Of a stretch of DNA of 64,000 nt, positions 52,872 to 61,615 are shown piece after piece. The notes beneath the pieces were generated by a model. The model saw nothing but the letters and a program-made list of their open reading frames with translations, was not told the DNA's origin and did not search any database. The DNA is taken from the NCBI RefSeq assembly GCF_003003055.1, contig NZ_PVTV01000013.1:248001-312000 (forward strand), given 5' to 3'. Within the stretch, counting starts at the first letter, position 1. Each line of letters starts with the position of its first letter. The position numbers and the translations under genes were made by a program. The DNA comes from Jezberella montanilacus. GTDB taxonomy: Bacteria; Pseudomonadota; Gammaproteobacteria; Burkholderiales; Burkholderiaceae_B.

Positions 52872-53863
52872 ACCGCTTTGCTCGCAATCTTAAATTAGCG
52901 ATCATGGTCACCATGTCCTTGATCGCGGCCGGTGCCATCACCACGGCCAGAGCCGCTTGGCCTCAAGATAGACCGATCCATTTGGTGGTGCCTTTCCCCC
53001 CGGGATCATCGCCGGATTTGTTAGCACGAACGATCGCAGAGCCTCTCAGCAAAGCCTTAGCCCAAGTAGTGGTGGTAGAAAACAAAGTAGGGGCGGGAGG
53101 CAATATCGGTACACGGGCAGTTGCAAAAGCAGCCGCAGACGGCTACACCCTGCTCTACACCATCAATGGCCCCCTGGTGACTGCGCCTAAGCTTTTCAAG
53201 ACCAAACTCGGCTACGAACCTTCAACCGATCTGGCACCCATCATGCTGGTGGCCTCGAGCCCAAACATTTTGGTGGTGTCCAAAAGCCTGCCGGTCGATA
53301 ACCTGGCTGACTTTATTAAACAGGCCAAAGCGCAGGCTGGCCAGATGAATTATGGCTCGGTCGGCAACGGCAGCGCATCTCACTTAGCCATGGAAATGTT
53401 CATGCAAGCGGCCGGCATTGATCTCAAAAACATCAATTACCCCGGGTTTAATCAAATCACACTCGCTATGTTGGCGGGCGATATACAGGCCGGATTCATG
53501 GTTCCCTCAGGTGTGATGACCCAAATCAATGAGGGCAAACTGAAAGCCTTGGCGATCAGTAGTAAAACTCGAAATGAACTACTACCGACCCTTGAACCGA
53601 TTGCGACAAAGGGTTACCCAGATTTTGAAGTGATATCCTGGAACGCCTTGTTGGCCCCGGCGGGCACGTCAGGTGAAGTTATTGACCGGCTTCAGCGCAC
53701 CTTGACAGAGATCCTTGCGCAGGATGAGGTTCGCAACAAATTTAAGCTGCAATACTTTAATGTCGTTGCGTCATCGCCAGAGAAGCTGACTCAGCAGATG
53801 CGCGACGAGCGGGCCCGGTCAGAAGCGCTGATCGATCAGCTCAAATTATCGCTGGATGATTAA
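52868..53863 (+). CDS. Bug-family tripartite tricarboxylate transporter substrate-binding protein
   Basis: 331 residues. The signal peptide ends near TTARAAWPQD, then PIHLVVPFPPGSSPDLLARTIAEPLSKAL and VVVENKVGAGGNIGTRAVAKAAADGYTLL, the Bug/TctC hallmark. These are periplasmic binding proteins, greatly expanded in Bordetella and relatives; ligands are mostly carboxylates. No TctA or TctB gene lies nearby, so it is an orphan, and the ligand is unknown. It is translationally coupled to gpsA (ATGA), which is unusual for a transporter component. Confidence 0.93.
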   Translation: MNRFARNLKLAIMVTMSLIAAGAITTARAAWPQDRPIHLVVPFPPGSSPDLLARTIAEPLSKALAQVVVVENKVGAGGNIGTRAVAKAAADGYTLLYTINGPLVTAPKLFKTKLGYEPSTDLAPIMLVASSPNILVVSKSLPVDNLADFIKQAKAQAGQMNYGSVGNGSASHLAMEMFMQAAGIDLKNINYPGFNQITLAMLAGDIQAGFMVPSGVMTQINEGKLKALAISSKTRNELLPTLEPIATKGYPDFEVISWNALLAPAGTSGEVIDRLQRTLTEILAQDEVRNKFKLQYFNVVASSPEKLTQQMRDERARSEALIDQLKLSLDD

Positions 53864-53884
53864 TCGTCAACAAGAGCGACACAA

Positions 53885-54355
53885 CTACACGCCGCCAACG
53901 TATCCTTGCTGCCGCCAAGCTTCAAAAACCACGACAGCCACTGAATTGGATAAATTCAAACTGCGCTGTTCGGGCAGCATAGGCAACCGGATTTTCTGGT
54001 CATCCCCGAACAGCGCCCGTTGCTCTGGCGATAAACCCGCCGTTTCGCGACCGAACACAAATACGTCGCCAGGCCGAAACTCAACTTGATCGACAAGTTT
54101 GCTTGCTTTAGTAGTCATGGCAAAACAACGGTTGGCAGGTGCGCCAGTAGCGGCCAAGGCTAGCTCAAGCGTGTCATGGATTTTGACAGGTTGCCACTCG
54201 TGATAATCAAGACCCGCGCGACGTAAACGCCTATCGTCAACCTCGAACCCTAACGGACGAACCAAATGAAGTCTTGCGCCCGTATTGGCACAGAGACGAA
54301 TCACATTGCCTGTGTTGGGCGGGATTTCAGGCTGGACAAGGATGACATCAAACAT
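53885..54355 (-). CDS. trmL: tRNA (cytidine/uridine-34 2'-O)-methyltransferase TrmL
   Basis: 156 residues of the SPOUT fold: MFDVILVQPEIPPNTGNVIRLC, then VFGRETAGLSPE and LPMLPEQRSLNLSNSVAVVVFEAWRQ, the TrmL motifs (knot and SAM site). It methylates the wobble base of leucine tRNAs. ATG 54355 is chosen; the frame is open upstream into comF without conservation. It overlaps comF by 8 bp and converges on the bug gene 21 bp away. Confidence 0.94.
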   Translation of the reverse strand: MFDVILVQPEIPPNTGNVIRLCANTGARLHLVRPLGFEVDDRRLRRAGLDYHEWQPVKIHDTLELALAATGAPANRCFAMTTKASKLVDQVEFRPGDVFVFGRETAGLSPEQRALFGDDQKIRLPMLPEQRSLNLSNSVAVVVFEAWRQQGYVGGV

Positions 54356-55139
54356 GCTGCGTATTGTGCCAGACAAGTCTTGGAGTACGCATGGCCGATA
54401 GAGCGACCACCCCAGCAGCACCGCCCCGGCGTAAGGCAAGCGCCGCGAAATGCATCGTGCTGCCCGTCGTCATGACATCATCGACCAACCCAATCCAAAC
54501 TGCGGGCAAATTTGGCCGACTTTCGTAGGCGTGCTCGGTAGCCAGTCGCCGGGCTTGCTGATCAAGATGTTTTTGGACACCACCAGCTTGCGTTCGGCGC
54601 AGCCAACTGACCTGACAAGGTAAGCCGAGCGCCTTGGCCAGGACTCGGGCGATCTCACCCGGTGGATTAAAACCTCGACGCCTGATCGACACATCGCTTG
54701 AGGGGATCGGCACAATACAGGCCAGCTTAGCCAGCGTATGCGGCTCTTCGCGGATAGCGCCAGCCAGCATCCGTCCCATCAGAGCCGCCAGATGCAACTG
54801 CATACGTTTTTTTAGCTCATGCATCAGTGCGTCTGTCGGGAAAGCATAGCGCATGGCGACAATTGAGCTTTCAAACGCTGGGGGGTTTTTTGCACAGCCC
54901 TCACAAAGGATCCGACTCGAGCTGAGCGAACGGGGCGCGGCTAGTGCACTGGGCAACTCATCGGCGCAAATGGCACACGTCAAGCATGCTCGCCTGGCTG
55001 CGGTGACTTCGCCCAAGCAAGCACGACAGAAATCACCGCCGCGTGCCGCCAGCCCGCATAGTGGGCATGGTGTCGTGAATTGCAATCGCAAAAAGTTCTG
55101 GATCAGGTAAAGTCTGGCTTGTCGTGGCTGGTTTCGCAT
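54348..55139 (-). CDS. ComF family phosphoribosyltransferase-like protein
   Basis: About 263 residues. The N terminus has a zinc-finger-like set CPLCG..CRACLG and further cysteines in CLTCAICADELP and CEGC. The C-terminal type I PRTase domain has IVPIPSSDVSIRRRGFNPPGEIA and the PRPP loop WIGLVDDVMTTGST. ComF proteins are linked to DNA uptake; the reaction is unproven. Start choice is uncertain: ATG 55139 is used because ATG 55184 would overlap the start of the divergent methyltransferase. trmL follows with an 8-bp overlap. Confidence 0.85.
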   Translation of the reverse strand: MRNQPRQARLYLIQNFLRLQFTTPCPLCGLAARGGDFCRACLGEVTAARRACLTCAICADELPSALAAPRSLSSSRILCEGCAKNPPAFESSIVAMRYAFPTDALMHELKKRMQLHLAALMGRMLAGAIREEPHTLAKLACIVPIPSSDVSIRRRGFNPPGEIARVLAKALGLPCQVSWLRRTQAGGVQKHLDQQARRLATEHAYESRPNLPAVWIGLVDDVMTTGSTMHFAALALRRGGAAGVVALSAMRTPRLVWHNTQHV

Positions 55140-55182
55140 CAAGGCATTTTGGGCGACCGTCACACCACCTGGCAAGCTAACC

Positions 55183-56100
55183 ATGACAGACTCATCCACC
55201 CATCCCCTACTTCCTCTCTCAACCACAGCAGTGAAGGCGCAATTTGCGCGCAGAGGTGACTTGAGCGATGCTCAGTTTTTGTACGCCGAAATCGCGAACA
55301 GAATGCTGGATCGGCTCACACTGATTCGTATGCAACCCGAAAACATCCTCGATGCGGGCTGCGGCCCAGGGTCAGGCATTACTTTGCTAAAAAACCGCTA
55401 CCCGACAGCACGAATAACCGGCCAGGATTTTAATGCCCAAGCGTTAGCGATCGCACAAAAAATGCACGACCAGGGCTGGTCGGGTTTATTCAAAAAACTC
55501 ACAACGGGCAAATCCAACTCAATGCGGTGGGTAACCAGTGATCTTGCTGACACGGGATTGGTGCCAGAAGCACTTGATTTGATCTGGTCCAACCTCGCCG
55601 TGCACTGGCACCCAGCCCCGCATGACGTGTTGCGTGAATGGGCGCGTATCGTCAAGCTTAATGGGCTTGTATTTTTTTCTTGTTTTGGGCCCGACACCTT
55701 GAAAGAAGTGCGACAAGCGCTCGTAACCGCAAAGTTAGTGACGCAAACACCCTCGTTCGTTGATATGCATGACTTTGGCGATTTACTGGTCGAAAACGGA
55801 TTTGGCGATCCAGTGATGGATCAAGAACGACTGACCTTAACGTACAACTCAGCAGAAAAACTTTTACAAGATGTCCGCGCGCTGGGTGGCAATCCCAGTT
55901 CGGGTCGACGAGCCGGTCTGGTCGGGCGCCAATGGCGCCAGCGACTAATCGAAGCGCTTGAGTATCAACGCCACACAGATGGCACGATCCATCTGACTAT
56001 TGAGGTAGCTTACGGGCACGCTTGGCGCCTCGGGCATAGCCGTCAAAAAGACGGCGAAACCCGTGTCAGCATTAGCTCGATTGGCCGAAAGTCTAAATAA
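55183..56100 (+). CDS. BioC-like SAM-dependent methyltransferase
   Basis: 305 residues. A class I methyltransferase: NILDAGCGPGSGITLL (motif I), TGQDFNAQALAIA (motif II) and LIWSNLAVHWHPAPHDVLREWAR (motif IV), with GLVFFSCFGPDTLKEVRQAL, which resembles BioC, the malonyl-ACP O-methyltransferase that starts biotin precursor synthesis. No bioA, bioD, bioF or bioB is adjacent, so the role is inferred. Its stop overlaps the convergent permease by 8 bp, and its start faces comF across 43 bp. Confidence 0.72.
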   Translation: MTDSSTHPLLPLSTTAVKAQFARRGDLSDAQFLYAEIANRMLDRLTLIRMQPENILDAGCGPGSGITLLKNRYPTARITGQDFNAQALAIAQKMHDQGWSGLFKKLTTGKSNSMRWVTSDLADTGLVPEALDLIWSNLAVHWHPAPHDVLREWARIVKLNGLVFFSCFGPDTLKEVRQALVTAKLVTQTPSFVDMHDFGDLLVENGFGDPVMDQERLTLTYNSAEKLLQDVRALGGNPSSGRRAGLVGRQWRQRLIEALEYQRHTDGTIHLTIEVAYGHAWRLGHSRQKDGETRVSISSIGRKSK

Positions 56101-56899
56101 ACGCGGCGTAAGCTTTGTATGCCATATAGGCAGACAAGCCAAACAGCAGATAGGCGAACACACGTTTTAGTTGTTTAACGGGCAGTTTATGCGCCAGCCG
56201 GGCACCGACTGGCGCAGTGAGCACACTGAAGGCCGCCAGGATCAATAAAGCAGGCCAGTAGACCAGGCCGATCATGCTATTGGCCAGGACACCGTCACTC
56301 ATTTGTGCGTATTGAATCGTATTGAACAAGGCGATAGGAAATCCCAGCGCAGCTGACGTGCCAATCGCTTCACGCAAAGGCACGTTGCACCAGGCCATAA
56401 AAGGGACCGAGACAAAGCCGCCGCCTGCACCAACCAGGCCGGATAAGAAACCAATCCCCGTACCTGCAACAACCGTCCCGGCAGGACCCGGCATCTGTCT
56501 GGTGGGCTTGGGCTTTTTATCCAGCAGCATCTGCAAGCCAGAGTAAGCAACGAAAAGCGCAAATAACAAAGCAAGCCAAGCAGTAGGCAGCGTTTCAAAC
56601 ACATACTTGGCAAAGAGGCTGCCGATAAAAATACCTGGCGCAAAGGCGAATACCAGCTTCCAGCGAACAGCGCTCTTCTTATGATGGGCCGTCACACTCG
56701 ACACGGAGGTGAAAAGGATAGACGCCATCGACGTAGCAATCGCCGCCTTGACGACAAGATTCGGATTGAGGTCAGTCCAGCCGAGCAGAAAGGTTAGAAA
56801 CGGCACCAGAATCATGCCACCGCCAATACCCAGCAAACCCGCGGCCAGCCCAGTCACCGCGCCGAGTACGCCCAAAGAAATGATAAAAACCGGATCCAT
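56093..56899 (-). CDS. TSUP-family (TauE/SafE) membrane permease
   Basis: 268 residues with about eight hydrophobic helices. GLAAGLLGIGGGMILVPFL and GFLSGLVGAGGGFVSVPFM are the two internal family motifs of the sulfite exporter TauE/SafE group. Substrates include sulfite, taurine products or sulfoacetate; none is indicated here. It is divergent from the XdhC-like gene across 93 bp with a 12-bp palindrome. Confidence 0.9.
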   Translation of the reverse strand: MDPVFIISLGVLGAVTGLAAGLLGIGGGMILVPFLTFLLGWTDLNPNLVVKAAIATSMASILFTSVSSVTAHHKKSAVRWKLVFAFAPGIFIGSLFAKYVFETLPTAWLALLFALFVAYSGLQMLLDKKPKPTRQMPGPAGTVVAGTGIGFLSGLVGAGGGFVSVPFMAWCNVPLREAIGTSAALGFPIALFNTIQYAQMSDGVLANSMIGLVYWPALLILAAFSVLTAPVGARLAHKLPVKQLKRVFAYLLFGLSAYMAYKAYAAFI

Positions 56900-56931
56900 G
56901 TCAAACCCTAAGATGACGTCAAGAGTGACGA

Positions 56932-56943
56932 TCAGTATACTGA
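56932..56943. promoter_or_regulatory. 12-bp perfect palindrome between divergent genes
   Basis: TCAGTATACTGA lies 33 bp upstream of the TSUP gene and 49 bp upstream of the XdhC-like gene. It could be an operator for a dimeric repressor controlling both. No regulator gene is adjacent and chance is possible. Confidence 0.3.
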
Positions 56944-56992
56944 CCGGCGAGGCGGATGGGCGCTGTCACAATAACAATCACTCAAGATAAAA

Positions 56993-57973
56993 ATGAACTC
57001 TCTCGACACCGAAGTACTACGACAGGCGTTCGACTGGCTCGAAGCGGGTCATCGCGTGCATTTGGCGACCGTCGTTAAAACATGGGGATCTGCGCCCAGG
57101 CAGGCCGGTGCGATGGCGGCAATCCGGGGCGACGGCAGGCTGGTCGGATCGGTTTCAGGGGGCTGTATTGAAGATGATCTGATCGTCAAAGCACAAGCGG
57201 GCGAGTTGCCAACCCGGCCCTCTCTCGTCAACTACGGGGTGACACAAGACGAAGCGGCAAAATTTGGGCTGCCCTGCGGGGGCAGCTTGACGCTCGTCAT
57301 CGAAGCATTGGATCGCTTCGAGTGGATAGCATCGGTTGTTGAATCGACCGAAGCACAACAGCTGGTCGCTCGACTGATTAATCTCAAGACCGGCCAATCG
57401 ACCACAGCGCCAGCAAGACCGGGGCAAAAGACCGAGCTGACCGGTGATAGCTGTCAATTCGTTTATGGTCCTCACTGGCGCTTATTGATCATTGGCGCAA
57501 ATCAAACGGCGCTCGCGCTTGCTGAAATCGCGCATATGCTCGAATTTCAAGTCGTTGTATGCGATCCGCGCGAAGAATTCACAGCTGATTTCAATCTGCA
57601 GGGTATTGCACTTGAGCGTGGCATGCCGGACGACGTGGTCCTATCCATTCGAACCGATTCAAGGACTGCCATCGTTGCGTTAACTCACGACCCCAAGTTA
57701 GATGATATGGCGCTGCTCGAAGCACTCAAGTCATCCGCTTTTTACGTCGGCGCGCTAGGGTCGGTTCGCAACCAGAGCAGTCGCCGTGAACGTCTGAAGC
57801 TGTTTGAGCTCACCGATGCCGAAATCAATCGATTACATGGCCCAGTCGGGCTGCAAATCGGCAGTCGAACACCGGCAGAGATTGCCGTTGCAGTAGCGGC
57901 CGAACTCGTTCAAGTCAGACGAACGCTTGAAGACGAGCGGGTGCAATTAAAAGGGGCAGACCAAGAGGCTTGA
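56993..57973 (+). CDS. XdhC-family protein (molybdenum cofactor insertion/CoxI type)
   Basis: 326 residues. GHRVHLATVVKTWGSAPRQAGAMAAI and VGSVSGGCIEDDLI with LPCGGSLTLVIE are the N-terminal XdhC motifs; the C-terminal Rossmann-like domain includes LLIIGANQTALALAEIAHML, VALTHDPKLDDMAL and YVGALGSVRNQSSRRERL. XdhC proteins bind and sulfurate molybdenum cofactor for xanthine-dehydrogenase-type enzymes. No such enzyme is in the window, so the partner is elsewhere. It converges on the ntrX-like gene 8 bp away. Confidence 0.9.
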   Translation: MNSLDTEVLRQAFDWLEAGHRVHLATVVKTWGSAPRQAGAMAAIRGDGRLVGSVSGGCIEDDLIVKAQAGELPTRPSLVNYGVTQDEAAKFGLPCGGSLTLVIEALDRFEWIASVVESTEAQQLVARLINLKTGQSTTAPARPGQKTELTGDSCQFVYGPHWRLLIIGANQTALALAEIAHMLEFQVVVCDPREEFTADFNLQGIALERGMPDDVVLSIRTDSRTAIVALTHDPKLDDMALLEALKSSAFYVGALGSVRNQSSRRERLKLFELTDAEINRLHGPVGLQIGSRTPAEIAVAVAAELVQVRRTLEDERVQLKGADQEA

Positions 57974-57981
57974 ATTAGGCG

Positions 57982-58665
57982 TCAGCTACCGCGCTTGCGT
58001 GACTCAATGCCTAATTGCTTGAGCTTGCGATAGAGGTGCGTACGTTCAAGGCCCGTTTTATCCGAGACCTTAGTCATACTGTGGTTCTCATTGGCCAGGT
58101 GATATTCGAAATATACCCTTTCAAAGGCGTCTCGCGCATCTCGAAGGGGCTGATCCAACGAGATATCACCCAACAGGCTTTGATCCACCTCTGGGAGTGG
58201 TTCAATCACGGGGGGCTCTTCACGCTTAAATACCCCCGACGTATCGAGAGGGCGTGGCGTAGCCGCAGAAGTCATCGCCGCAGTTTTCGGCGTTGTGAAA
58301 CGTCCGCGGGCTAAACCGGACGAAACGGTTTTTAATAGTCGTTGCAGCGTGATAGGTTTTTCAAGAAAATCAACTGCCCCGATACGAGTGGCTTCTACCG
58401 CGGTATCGATCGTTGCATGACCGCTCATCATGACAACAGGCATATCCAAAAGGCCCTGCGATCCCCACTCTTTGAGCAAGGTCACGCCGTCAGTGTCAGG
58501 CATCCAGATATCGAGCAGAACCAAGTCAGGTCGCATACGCATACGAGCCGCTCTTGCCTCGGCTGCGTTTTCGGCGAGCTCGACTGTGTGCCCTTCGTCA
58601 TAAAGGATTTCGGACAATAACTCGCGGATACCTACTTCGTCGTCAACAACCAAAATTCTGGCCAT
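57982..58665 (-). CDS. NtrX-like response regulator with Fis-type HTH but no AAA+ domain
   Basis: 227 residues. The receiver domain (1-120) is complete: VVDDE acidic pocket, phospho-acceptor Asp52 in VLLDIWMPD, and MSGHATIDTAV with AVDFLEKPI, very like NtrX. A Ser/Pro-rich linker follows, then a C-terminal Fis-like helix-turn-helix (MTKVSDKTGLERTHLYRKLKQLGI). The roughly 240-residue sigma-54 activator ATPase normally between the two, with GAFTGA, is absent. It must act without sigma-54, if active. ATG 58665 is preferred over GTG 58677. It is the last gene of rsmB-DUF4390-ntrY-ntrX. Confidence 0.88.
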   Translation of the reverse strand: MARILVVDDEVGIRELLSEILYDEGHTVELAENAAEARAARMRMRPDLVLLDIWMPDTDGVTLLKEWGSQGLLDMPVVMMSGHATIDTAVEATRIGAVDFLEKPITLQRLLKTVSSGLARGRFTTPKTAAMTSAATPRPLDTSGVFKREEPPVIEPLPEVDQSLLGDISLDQPLRDARDAFERVYFEYHLANENHSMTKVSDKTGLERTHLYRKLKQLGIESRKRGS

Positions 58666-58704
58666 GTTCTTTTTCACCTGTTGCGCGGCGGAATTATCGC
58701 TGCA

Positions 58705-60984
58705 TCATTTGTCTAATTCTACTCGGGTAGCCAGTCGCGTAAATAATATAGAAACTCGAGCACCACCATCACGCCGATTCGACACGTCAATTCGCCCGCC
58801 ATGTTCTTCAACTATCTTCCGAACGATCGCCAGGCCCAAACCCGTGCCCTGAGCCTTGGTTGTGACGTAGGGCTCAAAAACCCGCTGCAAGACATGCGCG
58901 GGGAAGCCGGGGCCACTATCCATCACCGTCAAGCGAACAGATTGCTGGGGCGGCCCATCCTGCGGCTGCGCCTCGGCTACCTGCGTTGCCACCATCATTG
59001 CACCGGCCTCAGGCATATCAGCAAGTGCGTCGCGAGCGTTAGCCAGCAAGTTATGAATAACTTGACGCAATTGTGTCGAATCACCTTCGATCAACGGCAG
59101 ATTCGGCGCTAAAGATACCTCAAGATGCCACGGCATATTGACATCTGCGGGGGACGCTTCATCGGGATCCCAACCATAAAGGGTCAACACTTCGTCGACC
59201 AACTCGTTAAGATCAATCGGTAGCATCGCGCTAGTGGGCTTACGCGCATATTCTTTAAAGTCGTCAACCATGTGTTTGAGCGAGGTCACTTGATTGACAA
59301 TGGTCGTGGTCGCGCGCTCAAGCAGTTGCGCATCTGCGGGCTCAAGTTTATGCGTGAGTTTCATCGCCAGTCTCTCGGCCGATAGCTGTATGGGCGTGAG
59401 CGGATTCTTGATTTCATGTGCGAGCCGGCGTGCCACCTCACCCCAGGCAACGGTTCGATTGGCGGAGATGACTTCACTGATGTCATCGAAAACCACCATA
59501 TAACCGTTGTTGCGATTATCGACTCGCAAATGGGTGCCACGAGCCAGTACAGTGACGGTGTGTTCGCTATCACGCTTCCCCGTGGCCTCAATGGTGAGCT
59601 CAAATTGTTCTTGCCAATGGGTCCGCTCAGAACCCACTGCAGAATGCTCAGCGAAGGCTTGTCGTATCCTGCCAGAAAACTCGAGCAGGCCATCAATCGT
59701 TTCGAGAGGTCGCCCAGGACTCGCCCTTAAATCGACCGCAAGTATCGTCTGAGCGCCCTGATTGAAGGTCGTGACACGAAACTGTTCATCAAAAACCAGC
59801 ACCCCAGCCGATAAATTCGCCAAGACGCTCTCTAAATAGACATTGGATCGTTCCAGCTGGTTGCGATTGGTTTCGACAAGCCGCCTTGCATCGTCCAACT
59901 GCTTGGTCATCGCATTGAATGACCGGGTCAACTGCGCCACCTCATCGCGCGTCGTGGGTTCCGGCAAAGGGCGATAGTCACCAACGCTGACTGCGTGTGT
60001 GCCAGACGCCAAGGCGAGCAGAGGGCTCACTAGCTTCTTAGATAAATACAGTGCAACTGCAATCGCGGCAAACACCGCTAGCAGTAACGCTAAGGTCAAG
60101 GTGATGCCATAGAGATTGCGCAGACTGCGTCGCGATAAAGCAAGCTCTTGATAGTCGAGATTACCTGCCTGCACTTCAGCTGCATTGCGTGCGATTTTGT
60201 CCGATAGCGGTTGTATCAACTGAAGCCAGCGTGCATCAGCGGTAACGCCAAGCGACACGTCGCCACGGTCCTGAGAGCCTAAGGGGACAATTACCCGCAA
60301 TTGCAAAGCAGCCTCGACAGGGCCTGCTGCCGATTCATCCATTGCGGCTGCAGAATAGCCACGCGTCAAACGCAATTGGTTGAGTACGGATGGTGGGGGC
60401 ATAGGAGGCAACAGCGTGCCCAATTTGTCTGTTGAAAAAGCGATGAGCCTGCCGGTACTGCTGAACACCATGACATCATTAAGCCCGTTCGCTTCTCGTA
60501 GCCGCGTAATCACGGAGGCCATATCGGAGTCGGACGTTGTCGTCAGTTCTGGCATCATGGCGCGCGCACGCGAATCGAGTTCTGCGAGCTGCGCATCAAT
60601 GGCTGCCCGGCCTAATGCAAGCCCGGATTCAAGGGCTGTGTCCACTCTGACGTTAAACCAGGATTCAATCGACCGGGACATGAACTGAACCGACAAGGTG
60701 TAGATCAAAGCGCCGGGCAACACACCAATCAAGGCAAAGGCAAGCGCAAAACGCGCGGTTAACCTTGCGCCAAATTGACCCCGGCGCAATTGTCCCAACA
60801 GATTGGCCGTCAACGCAACGACCCAAATAAACAAGGCAAGTGCCAGCGCGCCGTTTAGCCATAACAACAAAGTTTGATACTGAGCGACACGCGAGGCGTT
60901 ACCGGTTGACCAGGCGAGCAGGCCGAACAAGGCGAACCCGCTCACGATGCCGACAACCATCGCCAGGCGCAACAACCGGTTCAT
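58705..60984 (-). CDS. NtrY-like sensor histidine kinase
   Basis: 759 residues. Several N-terminal membrane segments lie at about 5-25, 38-58 and 75-105, with a periplasmic or sensor region (about 120-285) and another helix near 290-312. A HAMP domain follows (SKKLVSPLLALASGTHAVSVGD), then a PAS-like region (VLVFDEQFRVTTFNQGAQTIL) and the kinase core: H box RRLAHEIKNPLTPIQLSAERLA, N box QVIHNLLANARDAL, G1 MDSGPGF, G2 GTGLGLAIVRKIVEEHGG. It pairs with the NtrX-like regulator downstream; the signal is unknown. Its ATG overlaps the DUF4390 stop. Confidence 0.92.
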   Translation of the reverse strand: MNRLLRLAMVVGIVSGFALFGLLAWSTGNASRVAQYQTLLLWLNGALALALFIWVVALTANLLGQLRRGQFGARLTARFALAFALIGVLPGALIYTLSVQFMSRSIESWFNVRVDTALESGLALGRAAIDAQLAELDSRARAMMPELTTTSDSDMASVITRLREANGLNDVMVFSSTGRLIAFSTDKLGTLLPPMPPPSVLNQLRLTRGYSAAAMDESAAGPVEAALQLRVIVPLGSQDRGDVSLGVTADARWLQLIQPLSDKIARNAAEVQAGNLDYQELALSRRSLRNLYGITLTLALLLAVFAAIAVALYLSKKLVSPLLALASGTHAVSVGDYRPLPEPTTRDEVAQLTRSFNAMTKQLDDARRLVETNRNQLERSNVYLESVLANLSAGVLVFDEQFRVTTFNQGAQTILAVDLRASPGRPLETIDGLLEFSGRIRQAFAEHSAVGSERTHWQEQFELTIEATGKRDSEHTVTVLARGTHLRVDNRNNGYMVVFDDISEVISANRTVAWGEVARRLAHEIKNPLTPIQLSAERLAMKLTHKLEPADAQLLERATTTIVNQVTSLKHMVDDFKEYARKPTSAMLPIDLNELVDEVLTLYGWDPDEASPADVNMPWHLEVSLAPNLPLIEGDSTQLRQVIHNLLANARDALADMPEAGAMMVATQVAEAQPQDGPPQQSVRLTVMDSGPGFPAHVLQRVFEPYVTTKAQGTGLGLAIVRKIVEEHGGRIDVSNRRDGGARVSILFTRLATRVELDK

Positions 60985-61601
60985 TTGCGATACTCGTAGG
61001 TTCGAACTGAAAAATCGAATGGTGCCCATTCACTTGTCAGCAACCAGGCACCGCGATTCAGCGCATCAATTTGAAGTGGCCGGGCAAGCTGAGAATTATC
61101 CAGTCTTATCCGGACTTTGCCGTCATATTTAACGTTGGGATCAAACCGGTCGATTGGTGCGATGGGCCAATCTCGCAACTGTTGCAGTGCGGCCAGACCT
61201 TCTTTAAAACTGGCCATGGGGATACCCAAATCCCCTGCCGCCAAGCGCCATTGCCGAGTCAGGGTGTTATAGGTCAATCTGCGTATCAACGATGTTTCAA
61301 CCACTTTGTGATCAAACCACCACCACCGCGACTGACCAATCTCAATATCAACCGTGAAATAAAGCGGTACCCCTCGCTCAAGGGCGTCGATCATGACGCG
61401 ATTGAGTTCGAGTGAGAAATCTACATCCAGATTTAACTGGCCTTGAACTACCCTGGGCTCAATCTGGGTCACCTTAGCTTCTGCCGCGTGTGAGACGTGA
61501 GGGACGAACACGCACAGCAATAGCAAAGCGAGCACCATAGACAAGTGCTGCCGGGCGCAAGCCCGTTTTTGCTTACTCGACATCCAGGCAAAAGCTGTCA
61601 T
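60981..61601 (-). CDS. DUF4390 secreted protein
   Basis: 206 residues. A signal peptide (LSMVLALLLLCVFVPHVSHA, cleavage before AEAK) follows a basic start; the mature part of about 165 residues is of the DUF4390 family: QGQLNLDVDFSLELNRVMIDALERGVPLYFTVDIEI and RWWWFD. Its function is unknown. The constant placement between rsmB and ntrY in betaproteobacteria suggests a tie to the NtrY signal. ATG 61601 is preferred over a GTG two codons upstream. Confidence 0.87.
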   Translation of the reverse strand: MTAFAWMSSKQKRACARQHLSMVLALLLLCVFVPHVSHAAEAKVTQIEPRVVQGQLNLDVDFSLELNRVMIDALERGVPLYFTVDIEIGQSRWWWFDHKVVETSLIRRLTYNTLTRQWRLAAGDLGIPMASFKEGLAALQQLRDWPIAPIDRFDPNVKYDGKVRIRLDNSQLARPLQIDALNRGAWLLTSEWAPFDFSVRTYEYRK

Positions 61602-61615
61602 GGTCACCCTGTGGA

